A DNA stretch of 64,000 bases from assembly GCF_020520425.1 (NCBI RefSeq), contig NC_079489.1:16454001-16518000 (forward strand), written 5' to 3'. The DNA is from Spinacia oleracea (taxonomy: Eukaryota; Streptophyta; Magnoliopsida; Caryophyllales; Amaranthaceae). The translations under genes were made by a program, and so were the position numbers. Below, piece after piece: positions 23,886 to 34,599 of this stretch. The notes under the pieces are model-generated. The model had not been told where the DNA came from, did not search any database, and saw nothing but the letters and a program-made list of their open reading frames with translations. The first letter of the stretch is position 1. The number at the start of each line of letters is the position of its first letter.

Positions 23886-24293
23886 AATACCAAATGTACG
23901 ACTAGCAAAAACCTTATTCCCAAATACTAGGGAAACACCATTAAATGACATTAAGGCTGATAATATTTCCATGAAAATTTATTTTTCAATTAAAAAACAC
24001 AATTTTATACTGGTATACTTTTGTTTGATTCCTTAAAATAAAATTTATACAGAAAAGGATAATGGGTGAGGATTAATAGGAATAGAGAAAAGAGATGTAA
24101 GGAGAAAAAGGGAAAATTGGATTTCTCTATCTTTCAAATGGTAAATGTATGTTTTCCACCTTTGAAAGTTATTGAGAAATTGTTTTTAACTCATTATCAA
24201 AACAAAATAATTAAAAAGGGGAGATTTTTTTTACTTCAAACCAAAGAGTCCCTCGTGATGACATGAGTGAATAATTTAAAGGGACAAACCAGT

Positions 24294-24785
24294 GAGGTTG
24301 GCGTAGCGGCAGTCTGTGAGGTATTTCATAATACCTCACAGGGTTATGTTCGTAAATTTACACCAACATCAAACAAATTAGGAATATGACAAAATGAGTA
24401 GGACAATAGGAAAAGGACAAAATTAATAAATAAAAGAGAAGAGAATGACAGAAAAAGAGGAGAGAGAAAGTGACATGAACTACCATTTCTCTTTTACAAT
24501 GTACCATTTTTTAAAAAACAAGTACCATTTTATTTTAAAATGTACCATTCTTTAAGAAACAAGTACCATTTTTTAACAAAACACCATTTGTTTTTTACAA
24601 AATGCCATTCTTACTTAAAAAATATATACCATTCATTTCATTTTTTGTACCATTACATCATTTGTTCGATCCATAATCGGTCCAAAAAAATATGATAGCA
24701 AGCAGTTTTGTCTTTTCTCTATTTTGTCTCTTTGTTGGTGTTATGTTTTTGGTGATACATCACAGCATGAGATTTTTACTTCCTC
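24294..24785 (+). mobile_element. 492-bp insertion with a SINE-like head
   Basis: Bounded by the perfect 10-bp duplication ACAAACCAGT (24284-24293, 24786-24795). Unit 2 has the uninterrupted site at about 33541-33550. The head GAGGTTGGCGTAGCGG contains a perfect box A (TGGCGTAGCGG, 24299-24309), as in plant tRNA-derived SINEs. A weaker box B-like GTTCGATCC occurs only near 24664. A 10-bp-stem hairpin lies at 24315-24340, followed by repeated TACCATTTT words. The right end is not poly(A) or poly(T), so it is not a standard SINE. Confidence 0.75.
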
Positions 24786-25164
24786 ACAAACCAGTAACTT
24801 CAAATTTTTGTTGCATGAGTTTATTCATTCTCTCGGCCATACTAGGTGTGAAATGGTGGATCCCATCTCCCACTTCCCCCTTCCTAAAATAACTCTTCTT
24901 GTCATAGTACTTGTTAAAAACTCCAATCTTATTAACCTCCAATTCTTTCAAGTTTTTAATGCTGCAAAGTTGTATAATCTCTTGTATGGCACCATCACTT
25001 TCCTCTTGGGGAGAAAATGGCACCCCAGCAAATTCAGCCAACTTCTTAACATGACTTATTGTATCACCTTTAAGATCCTCGTACTTAAGAAATAACACCT
25101 TGTCAGACCTCTCTAAACTCGCCTTCCAATATCCAAGCATGTGCTCAAAATAAGGCCCATTCAC
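24784..25164 (-). pseudogene. cytosolic sulfotransferase, C-terminal half only (unit 1)
   Basis: An open frame of about 126 codons encodes the C-terminal half of a plant [38 protein letters not shown]. The last is the RKGxxGDW PAPS-binding loop, here with Gly in place of the usual Trp. Family members transfer sulfate from PAPS to hormones, flavonoids or glucosinolate precursors in the cytosol. The N-terminal half is missing: homology to unit 2 ends at NGPYFEH, where unrelated DNA begins, so it lacks the 5' PAPS-binding site and is a pseudogene. Its stop codon is formed partly by the inserted element at 24294-24785. Confidence 0.85.
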
Positions 25165-25870
25165 TAGAATAATTTTGAGGGTTTTAAATTTTAATGCATG
25201 AAATTAATGAGCCGGCTAGGACGAGCTTTTTTTGGGTTCGGATAATTGGGGGCTTAGTTTATCCTTTTAGATACTCCGTATTATGTTTAGAGGAAAGGAT
25301 TAACGTACTATATAAATGAGAAAAGGCAGTTGCGTAAAATTTCATAAACTCAAAATTTGTTTCAATCATCTTCTTCCTCGTCTATTGTCCTACTTAGCTT
25401 CCTTCCTACCAGAAAACAACTTCAAGTTTCTTCTTCCTTTTTTTTAAGAAAATGTCAATCCTCATATTCTGGAAGGGGTTCTTACAGTCCAAATAAATAG
25501 TTAATACAGATAGTTGCAATGAAATTAATAAGTTCAGTTAAGTTCAGATAATTTCAGTTCAGATATTTTCAGGAAAAATAAGTGAAAATCAGGTGAATAG
25601 AAAGCACCCTAAATGAAAAAGCTAACTGGTGTTCACAATATTAGTGATTTTCATCCATTTAAACTTTTTAAGGGATCAAACTGACACTTAAAAGTTTAGG
25701 AATTAAACTGAACTTTTGTGAAAGTTTAGGGACCTCCATAATAATTTATTCATTTATTATTCATCCCACGCTGACCTGCTAAAACTTAAGAACCTTTACC
25801 CTTACATTGAGTGCCGAGACGGAGTTTTTGGATCTCAAGTCTCAAAGTTAGCCACAGTCAGCAGCATAAT

Positions 25871-26658
25871 TGATAGGACCCTAGTAGTATATCAACTACC
25901 CACAAGGATCACCTCCAAGACAATCAACCAAACCATACAACTCCAATACACCACAAATAATCCACCAAACAAATAACCTAACAATCAACCAATAATGGAT
26001 AACAACAATAATCAAATGCGGAAGAACAAAATGCAATCAACAACACATGAATTATACGTGGAAAACCCCTTCGATGTGAAGAGTAAAAACCATGGGACTT
26101 GTGAGGAGTCCACCCTTGTCACCTTCTCTTATTATGATAAAATTGAGGGAAAAGAACCCAAATCAGACATACAAATGTGCACAACCCACCAAAACTTTCA
26201 TACATAAGAGATCAACAAACTAAGAGACAAGAGATGAAGAATATCACCAAAAAACGTAGGTTCTGTCCAGCAGCGACCACGGACAAACCAGAGCTCCAAA
26301 CGACGATCCAACCGTTCAAAATGAGTCCCTATGTATCCTCAACAAGCTGACCAAAAATCAGCACGATCCGACCATTCAATCTCCGGCAAACAGAAGTTTT
26401 CTGATGGCTGTCCTGAAAACTACGAACACTCTCTTCTCTTTCTCTCCTCTCCTTTTTTGTGTGTGTGTTTAATCTGATTTTCTGCCAGCTAACCTAACTC
26501 ACCTTAGGTTATGACTAAACATCAAAAATACCCCAAAGCTTCTAACATAAGCCAACCCATTTAGCCCCAAGTGGACTAAAAACATAATCCAACATTTTGG
26601 GCTCACAAACACAAGTTAAATGACTTACTTGTGCAACAAGTGGGCTGGACCCACAACA
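25871..26658 (-). repeat. 3' LTR of the Copia element
   Basis: 788 bp, starts TGATAGGACC and ends CACAACA. The purine-rich tract of the element adjoins it at 26659-26680. A small open frame inside both LTRs on the opposite strand is not considered coding. Confidence 0.95.
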
Positions 26659-26699
26659 ATCTCCCCCTCCAGCCCATCACGGGTAAGACACGATCACTC

Positions 26700-28400
26700 C
26701 ATGATCACTTGAACCTCATCCCGGCAAGCTTACTACAAAGCTCAACCTTGCTTCCGGGAACTACCTTTGTCAACATATATGCACCATTCTTGTCGGTGTG
26801 GACTTTCTTCAGCTTCATTCTCTTTTCTTCAATTACATCTCGAAACCAATGATATCTAATGTCAATATGTTTGGTGCGAGCATGGTACATTGAATTCTTG
26901 CTCAAATCCATTGCACTCTGACTATCACAGAATACTACATACTCACCTTGCTTCAAACCCAACTCTTGAAGGAACCTCTTAAGCCAAAGCATCTCCTTGC
27001 TTGCTTCCATTGCTGCAATATACTCTGCCTCGGTTGTGGACAAAGCTACACATTTCTGTAGCTTGGATTGCCATGAGATGGCTCCCTCTGAAAATGTAAA
27101 CACATAACCTGAGGTAGACTTTCTATTATCAAGATCACCAGCCATGTCTGCATCAGTATAGCCTTCAAGTATAGGTTTGCCACCTCCATAACATAGACTC
27201 AATTTGGAGGTGCCCCGCAAGTATCTGAAGATCCACTTCACTGCTTCCCAGTGAGCCTTACCCGGATTGGATAAGAAACGGCTCACCAAACCGGCCGCAT
27301 GTGCAATATCAGGTCTAGTACACACCATAGCATACATCAAAGAACCAACAGCAGAAGAGTAAGGAATGGATGACATAACTTCTTTCTCCTTCTCTGTTGT
27401 AGGGTAAGCTCTCTTACTTAGCTTGAAGTGAGTAGCTAGTGGTGTACTAACAGGTTTAGCATGCTTCATATTGAACCTTTCAAGCACCCGTTCAATATAC
27501 TTCTCCTGGGATAACCACAATTTTCCAACTTTCCTATCACGAGCAATCTCTATGCCTAAGATTTGCTTTGCAGGACCCAAGTATTTCATGTCAAATGACT
27601 TGGACAAGGATTTCTTCAATTTTTTAATCATATCTGCATCTTGTCCAACTATCAGCATATCATCTACATGTAAAAGAAGGATGATGAAATTACCTCCAGG
27701 GAACTTTCTGAAATACACACAAGGATCGGCTGTAGTACGTTTATAACCACTGCTTGTCATAAACGAATCAAATTTTCGGTACCACTGCCTTGGTGCCTGT
27801 TTGAGCCCATAAAGACTCTTATTCAACTTGCAAACAAGTTTATCTTTTCCTTTTTCTTCAAAACCTTCAGGTTGCTCCATGTAGATCTCTTCATGCAAGT
27901 CACCATGTAAAAATGCAGTTTTTACATCAAGTTGTTCCAACTCAAGATCAAGACTTGCTGCTAAACCCAACACAGTTATGATAGATGTCATTTTGACCAC
28001 CGGAGAGAAGATCTCATCAAAGTCAATGCCCTTTTTCTGGTTGCATCCCTTTACCACCAATCTGGCTTTGCGCTTCACTATCTTCTCACCATCTTTCTTG
28101 TTCTTGAAAACCCATCTGTTTCTCAAGACTTTCTTGCCCTTGGGAGGCTTCACTAGCTCATAGGTGTCATTCTTTTCCAAGGAATCCATTTCCTCCTTCA
28201 TTGCATCGAGCCACTGGTTTTTCTCATCATGAGACAACACCTCTTGATAGTTTTCTGGCTCTCCATCTTCACTAACTAGAATGAACTCTGAGCTTGGATA
28301 CTTTGTTGAAGGTTTACGCTCTCTAGGGGACCTTCGAACATGTGTATCCTCCACTTGAGGGGTAGGTTGCTCCCCCTGCTCATGAACCTCTTCATGAACC
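26700..28400 (-). pseudogene. Copia reverse transcriptase/RNase H region
   Basis: Contains DVKTAFLHGDLHEEIYMEQP, SLYGLKQAPRQWYRKF, LLHVDDMLI (the YVDD-type catalytic site), WLSQEKYIERVLERF and the RNase H motif ALSTTEAEYIA. This is the best preserved part of the fossil. Confidence 0.93.
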
Positions 28401-28499
28401 ACTTCCTCATGTGCATCTTCCTCATGGATTTCTTCATCAGATGAAGACTCATCAAGATCATCATCATCATCACATGATCTGGTACATTATCATCAGGTT

Positions 28500-29930
28500 A
28501 TACCTCACCAACATCATCATGTACATCATCAAGTACATCTTCAACATTCTCATTTGCTGGCTGAATAACAGGAGGAGTAGAAGTAGAGCCATTAGTATCA
28601 AAAGACAAATCTGAAGTAGAAGTATACCTTGTACTCAGAAGATCTGCACCCTTCTCGTGCTTAAAGAATACTACATCTCTGCTTCTCACTACCTTATTCT
28701 TCTCTGGATCGTAGAGTCTGAAACCATACTCTTCATCCCCATACCCAACAAATACACATGGATTGAATTTCGAATCAAGCTTTGACCTCTGCTCTTTAGG
28801 CACATGCATGTATGCCTTGCTGCCAAAGACTCTCAAATGTGAATAAGTGGGATCACGTCCTTTCCATGCTCTCTCTGGAATGTCAAGACCAAGAGGAATC
28901 GATGGAGATCGATTAATCAAATACACGACACATTGCACTGCTTCGTCCCAGAATGTCTTAGGAAGATCAGACATTCTAAACATGCACCTCACCTTCTCAA
29001 CAATGGTTCTGTTCATCCTCTCAGCAATCCATTGTGTTGTGGTGTGCCGGGCACTGTCTTCTCATGTCTAATGCCATGTTGTGAGCAATAATACTTGAAC
29101 TCATTCGAAGTATACTCACCACCATTATCAGATCGAAGACACTTCAACTTTCTTTCGTGTCTCCCTTTCTTCCATGGCATGAAACTTTCTGAAAATCTCG
29201 AACACTTGGCTTTTTGTCTTCAACATATACACTCAAGTTCTTCGAGTAGCATCATCAATAAAGGTGATAAAATATCTATTGCCACCAAGAGACTCCACCT
29301 CAATAGGACCACAAACATCGGAGTGAACTAACTCCAACTTTTCTTGCTTTCTGGTGGACTACCTAGAAAATGAAGCTCTTTGCTGCTTACCTGCCAAACA
29401 ATGATCACAAGGGTCAAGAGAAACTGATTTATCAACAGGAATAAGAGATTTACCTGCTAACAGTTTGATCCCCTTGTCACTCATATGCCCTAGCCTCCGA
29501 TGCCACAAATTTGGAGAATTCTTTTCTTCAACTGCATTCAGCTCACCAGAACATACACTCAAGTATGTCTTATACAAAGAACAACACAACTCGCCACGAG
29601 CAACTGTCATCGAGCCCTTAGAGAATTTCCACTTACCATCACCAAAGGTGTGTCGGTACCCTTCTAGATCAAGGACATTTGCAGACAACAAGTTAAGGCG
29701 TAAATCAGGAATCTGGCGCACATTCTTCAATGTAAGCATGCACCCAACACTTGTCTTCACACGAATATCACCCAACCCAACAATGCTAGCTGAGCTCTTG
29801 TTCCCCATCTTCACACTACCAAAATCACCAGATTGATAGTCCGTGAAATACTCCCTTTTGGGAACACAATGTATGAAGCACCTGAATCTACAAGCCACTC
29901 TGTGTCTGAACTCCCTACATGATGACACTC
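28500..29930 (-). pseudogene. Copia protease/integrase region
   Basis: Pre-integrase zinc-binding region (LWHRRLGHMS and a Cys pair) and integrase C-terminal part (CVFVGYGDEEYGFRLYDPE). Relic coding sequence of the fossil element. Confidence 0.85.
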
Positions 29931-30830
29931 ACTAGTTGCACAAATCAAAGCAACATTATCATCACTCTTAGAAGCGGTTGCTGCAGTATTTTTATCATCT
30001 CCCTGTTTTTGTGAGTCTTGCTTCTTACCTTGTTCTCTCTTCCAACGGTAGCAAAACTTTTTGATATGGCCAGGCTTGTTGCAGTAATGACATGTCCTAG
30101 TCTCTTTGTCTCTAGACTTGGACCTCCCCTTTGAGTTATCACGGCATTTGGGACCCTTACTCTTGCTTCTTCCACGATTCTCAACAACAAGAGCATGTGA
30201 ATTATCAACTCCCATCTCCTTTCTTCTTATCTCTTCATTGAACATGCTTTCTTTGATCACATCCAAAGATAGAACACCTTCTGGAGCAGAGTTACTAATA
30301 GTCACAACCAAGGTTTCCCAACTATCTGGCAAAGAACTCAACAAGAACAAAGCCTGCAATTCATCATCAAGAACAATCTTCATAGTAGTCAGCTTATTAA
30401 TAATATCCTGAAAGTCACTCAAATGCTCAGAAACAGACTTTCCACCTTTCAATTTCAAATTAACAAGTCTCTTGATTAATGAAGCTTTGTTATGTGCGGT
30501 CTTCCTTTCATAAAGACCTTCTAATTTCTTCCACAAATCATATGGGCCGGACTCCTGAGACACATGGTTGAAAATGCTAATATCAACCCACTGCCTAATA
30601 GTCCCCAAAGTTTTTCTCTTTAACTTTCCCCAATCTTTCTCTTCCATTTTCTCTGGTCTTTCAGGTTTACAAATGGTGCCATCGACTTTTGTGGTTGTTT
30701 CAATTGGATCATACAAATCTTTGCAATATAGCAAATTCTCCATCATCGGTCTCCAGATGGAATAATTGGTTGATGTCAATTTAACCATTGAACTACCTCC
30801 ACTACTACTAGTAGACTCCATAACAATGAT
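29930..30830 (-). pseudogene. Copia gag region
   Basis: Gag (NYSIWRPMMENLLYCKDLYD, LFLLSSLPDSWETLVV) with the zinc knuckle CHYCNKPGHIKKFC, followed by the protease site WLVDSGAS. Fossil coding region of the Copia element. Confidence 0.9.
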
Positions 30831-30857
30831 CAAATTAAACCTCGCTCTGATACCAAC

Positions 30858-31644
30858 TGATAGGAGCCTAGTAGTATATCAACTACCCACAAGGATCACC
30901 TCCAAGACAATCAACCAAACAATACAACTCCAATACACCACAAATAATCAACCAAACAATTAACCTAACAATCAACCAATAATGGACAGCAACAATAATC
31001 AAATGCGGAAGAACAAAATGCAATCAACAACACACGAATTATACGTGGAAAACCCCTTCGATGTGAAGAGTAAAAACCACGGGACTTGTGAGGAGTCCAC
31101 CCTTGTCACCTTCTCTTATTATGATAAAATTGAGGGAAAAGAACCCAAATCAGACATACAAAGGTTCACAACCCACCAACACTTTCATACATAAGAGATC
31201 AACAAACTAAGAGACAAGAGATGAAGAATATCACCCAAAAACGTAGGTTCTGTCAGCAGCGACCACGGACAAACCAGAGCTTCAAACGACGATCCAACCG
31301 TTCAAAATGAGGCCCTATGTATCCTCAACAAGATGACCAAAAATCAGCACGATCCGACAATTCAATCTCCGACAAACATAAGTTTTCTGATGGCTGCCCT
31401 GAAAACTACGAACACTCTCTTCTCTTTCTCTCCTCTCCTTTTTTGTGTGTGTGTTTAATCTGATTTTCTCCCAGCTAACCTAACTCACCTTAGGTTATGA
31501 CTAAACATCAAAAACACCCCAAATCTTCTAACATAAGCCAACCCATTTAGCCCCAAGTGGACTAAAAACATAATCCAACATTTTGGGCTCACAAACACAA
31601 GTTAAATGACTTACTTGTGCAACAAGTGGGCTGGATCCACAACA
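30858..31644 (-). repeat. 5' LTR of the Copia element
   Basis: 787 bp, matching the 3' LTR almost end to end. The primer binding site (GTTGGTATCAGAGC on the minus strand) lies directly inside at about 30844-30857. Confidence 0.95.
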
Positions 31645-31989
31645 ATAATGTCATAAGAGAAAAGATTCCAAACAAATGTCATTCATCATTATTATTATGA
31701 TTATGCCATTGCCTCAAAGAGGCTCCCACAATCAGCATGATAGAGGGAATGAACGTATTCATTCGCCAATAGGTGCGCGGTCAGGGTCTTTTCCCCACAA
31801 TTTTACCACTGCAATTACAAAGAGGTTTTTTCAATTGACCCAAAAGCGATAAAGGGACGATTATCTTCTATTTCACGAAAAGGAAGCAAAGAAATTCTAA
31901 GAGCCAAACAAATTTATATATTACAAAAGTAAGAAACGTAAATATGAACTTCGGATTTAATCATCCAAGTACATAATTGTCAACCTTTC

Positions 31990-32300
31990 ACTATAAAAAG
32001 TTGGAGTACCTAATTAAGGGCAATAAGAGCTGGTGACTTTCGCCCAAGTCGCCGGTAGGGTGTTGGACAAGGTTGACAACAACAATGAGTAGAGTCTTCA
32101 ACCAAGTGGTCGGCCGGTGCCGATTTTTGATAGTACTGATAATATAATTGTTTTTAGGTTGGAAGTGTTTTTGACACACCCATCAAAACATACAAGTATT
32201 ACAACAAACGCCATAACAGATTCAATATCCCTATTAATTTCTTTTGTAATTTGTAAAGTCCTTATATATAACTCGATCATACACGCTCTCACTTAGAAAG
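31990..32300 (-). pseudogene. sulfotransferase N-terminal fragment, unit 2
   Basis: The minus strand reads MCQKHFQPKNNYIIST followed by RPTTWLKTLLIVVVNLVQH, matching the plant sulfotransferase stretch around PKTGTTWLKTLLFAVVNR. The P-loop-like region is scrambled by small insertions and no catalytic or C-terminal part follows. It is paired with 23575-23885. Confidence 0.65.
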
Positions 32301-32510
32301 AAAAAAAAAAAATCAACAATACCAAAAGTACGACTAGCAAAAACCTAGCTTATTCCCAAATACTTGGGAAACGTCATTAAATGACATTAAGGCTCTATTT
32401 AATTGGTTTGGCGGATAATATTTCCGTGAAAATTTATTTTTCGATTAAAAAACACAATTCCATACTTGTACACCTTTTCTTAAAATAAAATTTATATAGA
32501 AAAGAAAAAT

Positions 32511-33215
32511 GATTTTTTTTTGACATAAGCTTAATTTGCATAAAAGTAAAAAGATTACAAACTAAAAGTACAAACAAAAACTAAACTAAGGCCGTGAAAG
32601 ACCCTTACATAGATTACAAAACAAACAAAATAAAAACCATTAAACCTTGTAGAGGTAGCATTCTCTTCTTCTGTCGGCTCATGATTGTCGTCGTGATAAC
32701 CTCGCTTACAATACCTTTGAAATGTAAGTGTGCCAAAGCATAAACCACTTATGCTTTCTGATACTTTTTTTAACTCATCAATGACAATAATTCCCTTAAC
32801 AAAGGGCGAGCTAAAACAGGGATGAAAGACCACTAGAGGTGCCTTTAAGAACCTATGACACTTAGGAGATGAAAAGGGAAGACAAAAAACAACGTAAATA
32901 AGCAGCCCTGGTTGAAATTTGCTTGTGATTCGTTCACAAGAGAAACGAGTCAATAAAAGTGACTTAAAAAGCATACTATGAACCCCCAAAAATATTTGGA
33001 GAGCAGCGCTAAAATAAGGGTTTTTGAAAGCAATGAAAACTAATCTCAATGCTAACCTAAAATGAGATTTAATAACTCTAAATCTCATACACCAACACAC
33101 AACCAGGACCCAACAACACCAAACCTTAGGTGGAGTTCCACCCAAATTACCTTCCCTCATCAACCAACTTGAAAACACTTTAACAGGTCCAAGACCACTA
33201 AGACATGCAATGAAA
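32511..33215 (-). mobile_element. A-tailed retroposon in unit 2
   Basis: Absent from the matching place in unit 1 (near 24060). On the minus strand it ends in an A-run (T-run at 32511-32520 on plus) after TTATGTC, the look of a LINE/SINE 3' tail. A 207-codon open frame (33178-32555) has no recognised motif and may be chance. The target duplication and the 5' end are unclear, so the right boundary is approximate. Confidence 0.55.
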
Positions 33216-33531
33216 AAAACTCCATTTGATTAATGTGAATTAGTAAATGGTGGGTGAGGATTAATGGGAATCAGTAAAAGAAAAATGGTTGTAATTAGTA
33301 AATGGGTGAGGATTAAAGGGAATAGAGAGAAGAGATGTAAGGAGAAAAACAAAAAAGGAGATTTGTTTTCCTTTCAAATGAAAAATGTATGTTTTCCATC
33401 GTTATCAATAAGAGTTATAGTTTTTCACTCATTATCAAAATAAAATAATTAAAAAGAGGAAAATCATATAGCATAATTTTTTTTACCTCAAACCAAAGAG
33501 TCCCTCGTGATGACATGAGTGAATTAATAAT

Positions 33532-34595
33532 TTAAAGGGACAAACCAGTACCTTGAAATTTTTGTTGCATGAGTTTATTCATTCTCTCGGCCATACTAGG
33601 TGTGAAATGGTGGATCCCATCTCCCACTTCCCCCTTCCTAAAATAACTCTTCTTGTCATAGTACTTGTTAAAAACTCCACTCTTATTAACCTCCAATTCT
33701 TTCAAGTTTTTAATGGTACAAAGTTGTATAATCTCTTGTATGACACCATCACTTTCCTCTTGGGGAGAAAATGGCACGCCAGCAAATTCAGCCAACTTCT
33801 TAACATGACTTATTGTATCATCTTTAAGATCCTCGTACTTAATAAACAATATATTGTCAGACCTCTGTAAAGTCGCCTTCAAATATCCAAGCACGTGCTC
33901 GAAATAAGGCCCGTTCACATTCTTCCCATTGTAGAAGTCCTCAAAGAATTCTTCCAAACTAGGAGGTTCACAATCTTCTCCTTTTATCTTTTTCAAGATT
34001 CCAATCATAAAGTAATACATTGATACAATCATGTCTAAGAATGTACAAAATCCGACATCCAGGATTATTATTATTATTATCAGTCGATGAAATAGAGTCA
34101 GGAACAGAGGTGTAGGGTAAGTGGGTATGCAACAACCTCGGCGAAGGAAGCTCATGGAGATGATGTGGGCGAGGGTATTCAAAAGCTTCCCCGTAAACAT
34201 CGTTTTCAAGACGATAAACAAGTTCATGTGGGTGGTTTTTAAGCAAAGGGCTTTTGTGTTTTGGGTGTTGAAAACGGTTGACAGTAGCAAAGAGTAAAGA
34301 TTTCAACCAAGTGGTTCCGGTTTTAGGGTGGCTGGCAATTATGATGTCGGTATCTCGAGCATGGAAATGGCGTTGAAACATAAGGATGTTTTTAAGGAAG
34401 GTAGTCGTCGCCGAGGGATACCGGCCAGAAGCCTTGGTAGTTCATTAGTGGGCCCACACATGTGTTCACCTTCTCAAGCCCTTGAAATATTTGTAATACT
34501 TCTTCTTTCTGGTTTTTTTTCCATTGTTGATGACATAATTAATTATTGGTGATTTGGTGTTTAGACAAGAGAAGGCAAAGGAGAAGGCGATGAAG
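33532..34595 (-). pseudogene. cytosolic sulfotransferase (SOT), frameshifted full-length copy
   Basis: A single-exon, nearly full-length plant sulfotransferase. Pieces in order on the minus strand: a possible start at about 34590 (MSSTMEKK); EEVLQIFQGLEKV and NYQGFW; then the 5' PAPS site ASHPKTGTTWLKSLLFA and LPSPRLLHTHLPY; the 3'-phosphate site CRILYILRHD; and, in another frame, VSMYYFMIGILKKIKGED to YFRKGEVGD and the C-terminus TGLSL. Three frame changes are needed: one near the A-run after the start, one near 34390, one near 34030. The RKGxxGDW loop has Gly for Trp. The family uses PAPS to sulfate small molecules in the cytosol. Read as sequenced, it cannot give a full enzyme, so it is a pseudogene unless the sequence has errors. 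Confidence 0.85.
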
Positions 34596-34599
34596 ATGG

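Larger units (their letters stand above)
22884..25164. repeat. segmental duplication, unit 1
   Basis: From AAAAGCTAACTGGTGTTCAC onward this stretch repeats in unit 2 (about 25612 to 34600, enlarged there by the Copia element and a retroposon). Each unit holds, in minus orientation, a sulfotransferase C-terminal part and, further left, a separate sulfotransferase N-terminal fragment. Homology on the right stops inside the sulfotransferase at about 25156, where unit 1 is cut. Confidence 0.85.
25871..31644 (-). mobile_element. Tnt1-like Copia LTR retrotransposon (Tork lineage), broken
   Basis: A 5774-bp fossil element on the minus strand with LTRs at 25871-26658 and 30858-31644, beginning TGATAGG and ending CACAACA. 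The target duplication is ATAAT (25866-25870, 31645-31649), and unit 1 preserves the empty site (CAGCATAATGTCATAA). The primer site TGGTATCAGAGC (initiator Met tRNA type) and a purine-rich tract lie next to the LTRs. Gag with zinc knuckle, protease, integrase and RT/RNase H regions are in Copia order. The pol sequence closely recalls tobacco Tnt1. The coding region is broken by only a few changes. The LTRs differ at roughly 25-30 sites by eye (about 96-97% identity), suggesting insertion one to a few million years ago. Confidence 0.95.

Noticed and set aside
25995-26207. Repeated small frame in both Copia LTRs (also 30982-31194)
   Set aside because: It lies in the LTRs on the opposite strand to the element, is present only because the LTRs are duplicates, and has no known domain.
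29465-29836. 123-codon plus-strand frame over the Copia element
   Set aside because: Antisense shadow of the fossil coding region.
32555-33178. 207-codon minus-strand frame in the unit 2 retroposon
   Set aside because: No motif recognised. Composition (Phe/Cys/Val-rich) fits chance translation of a retroposon better than a protein.
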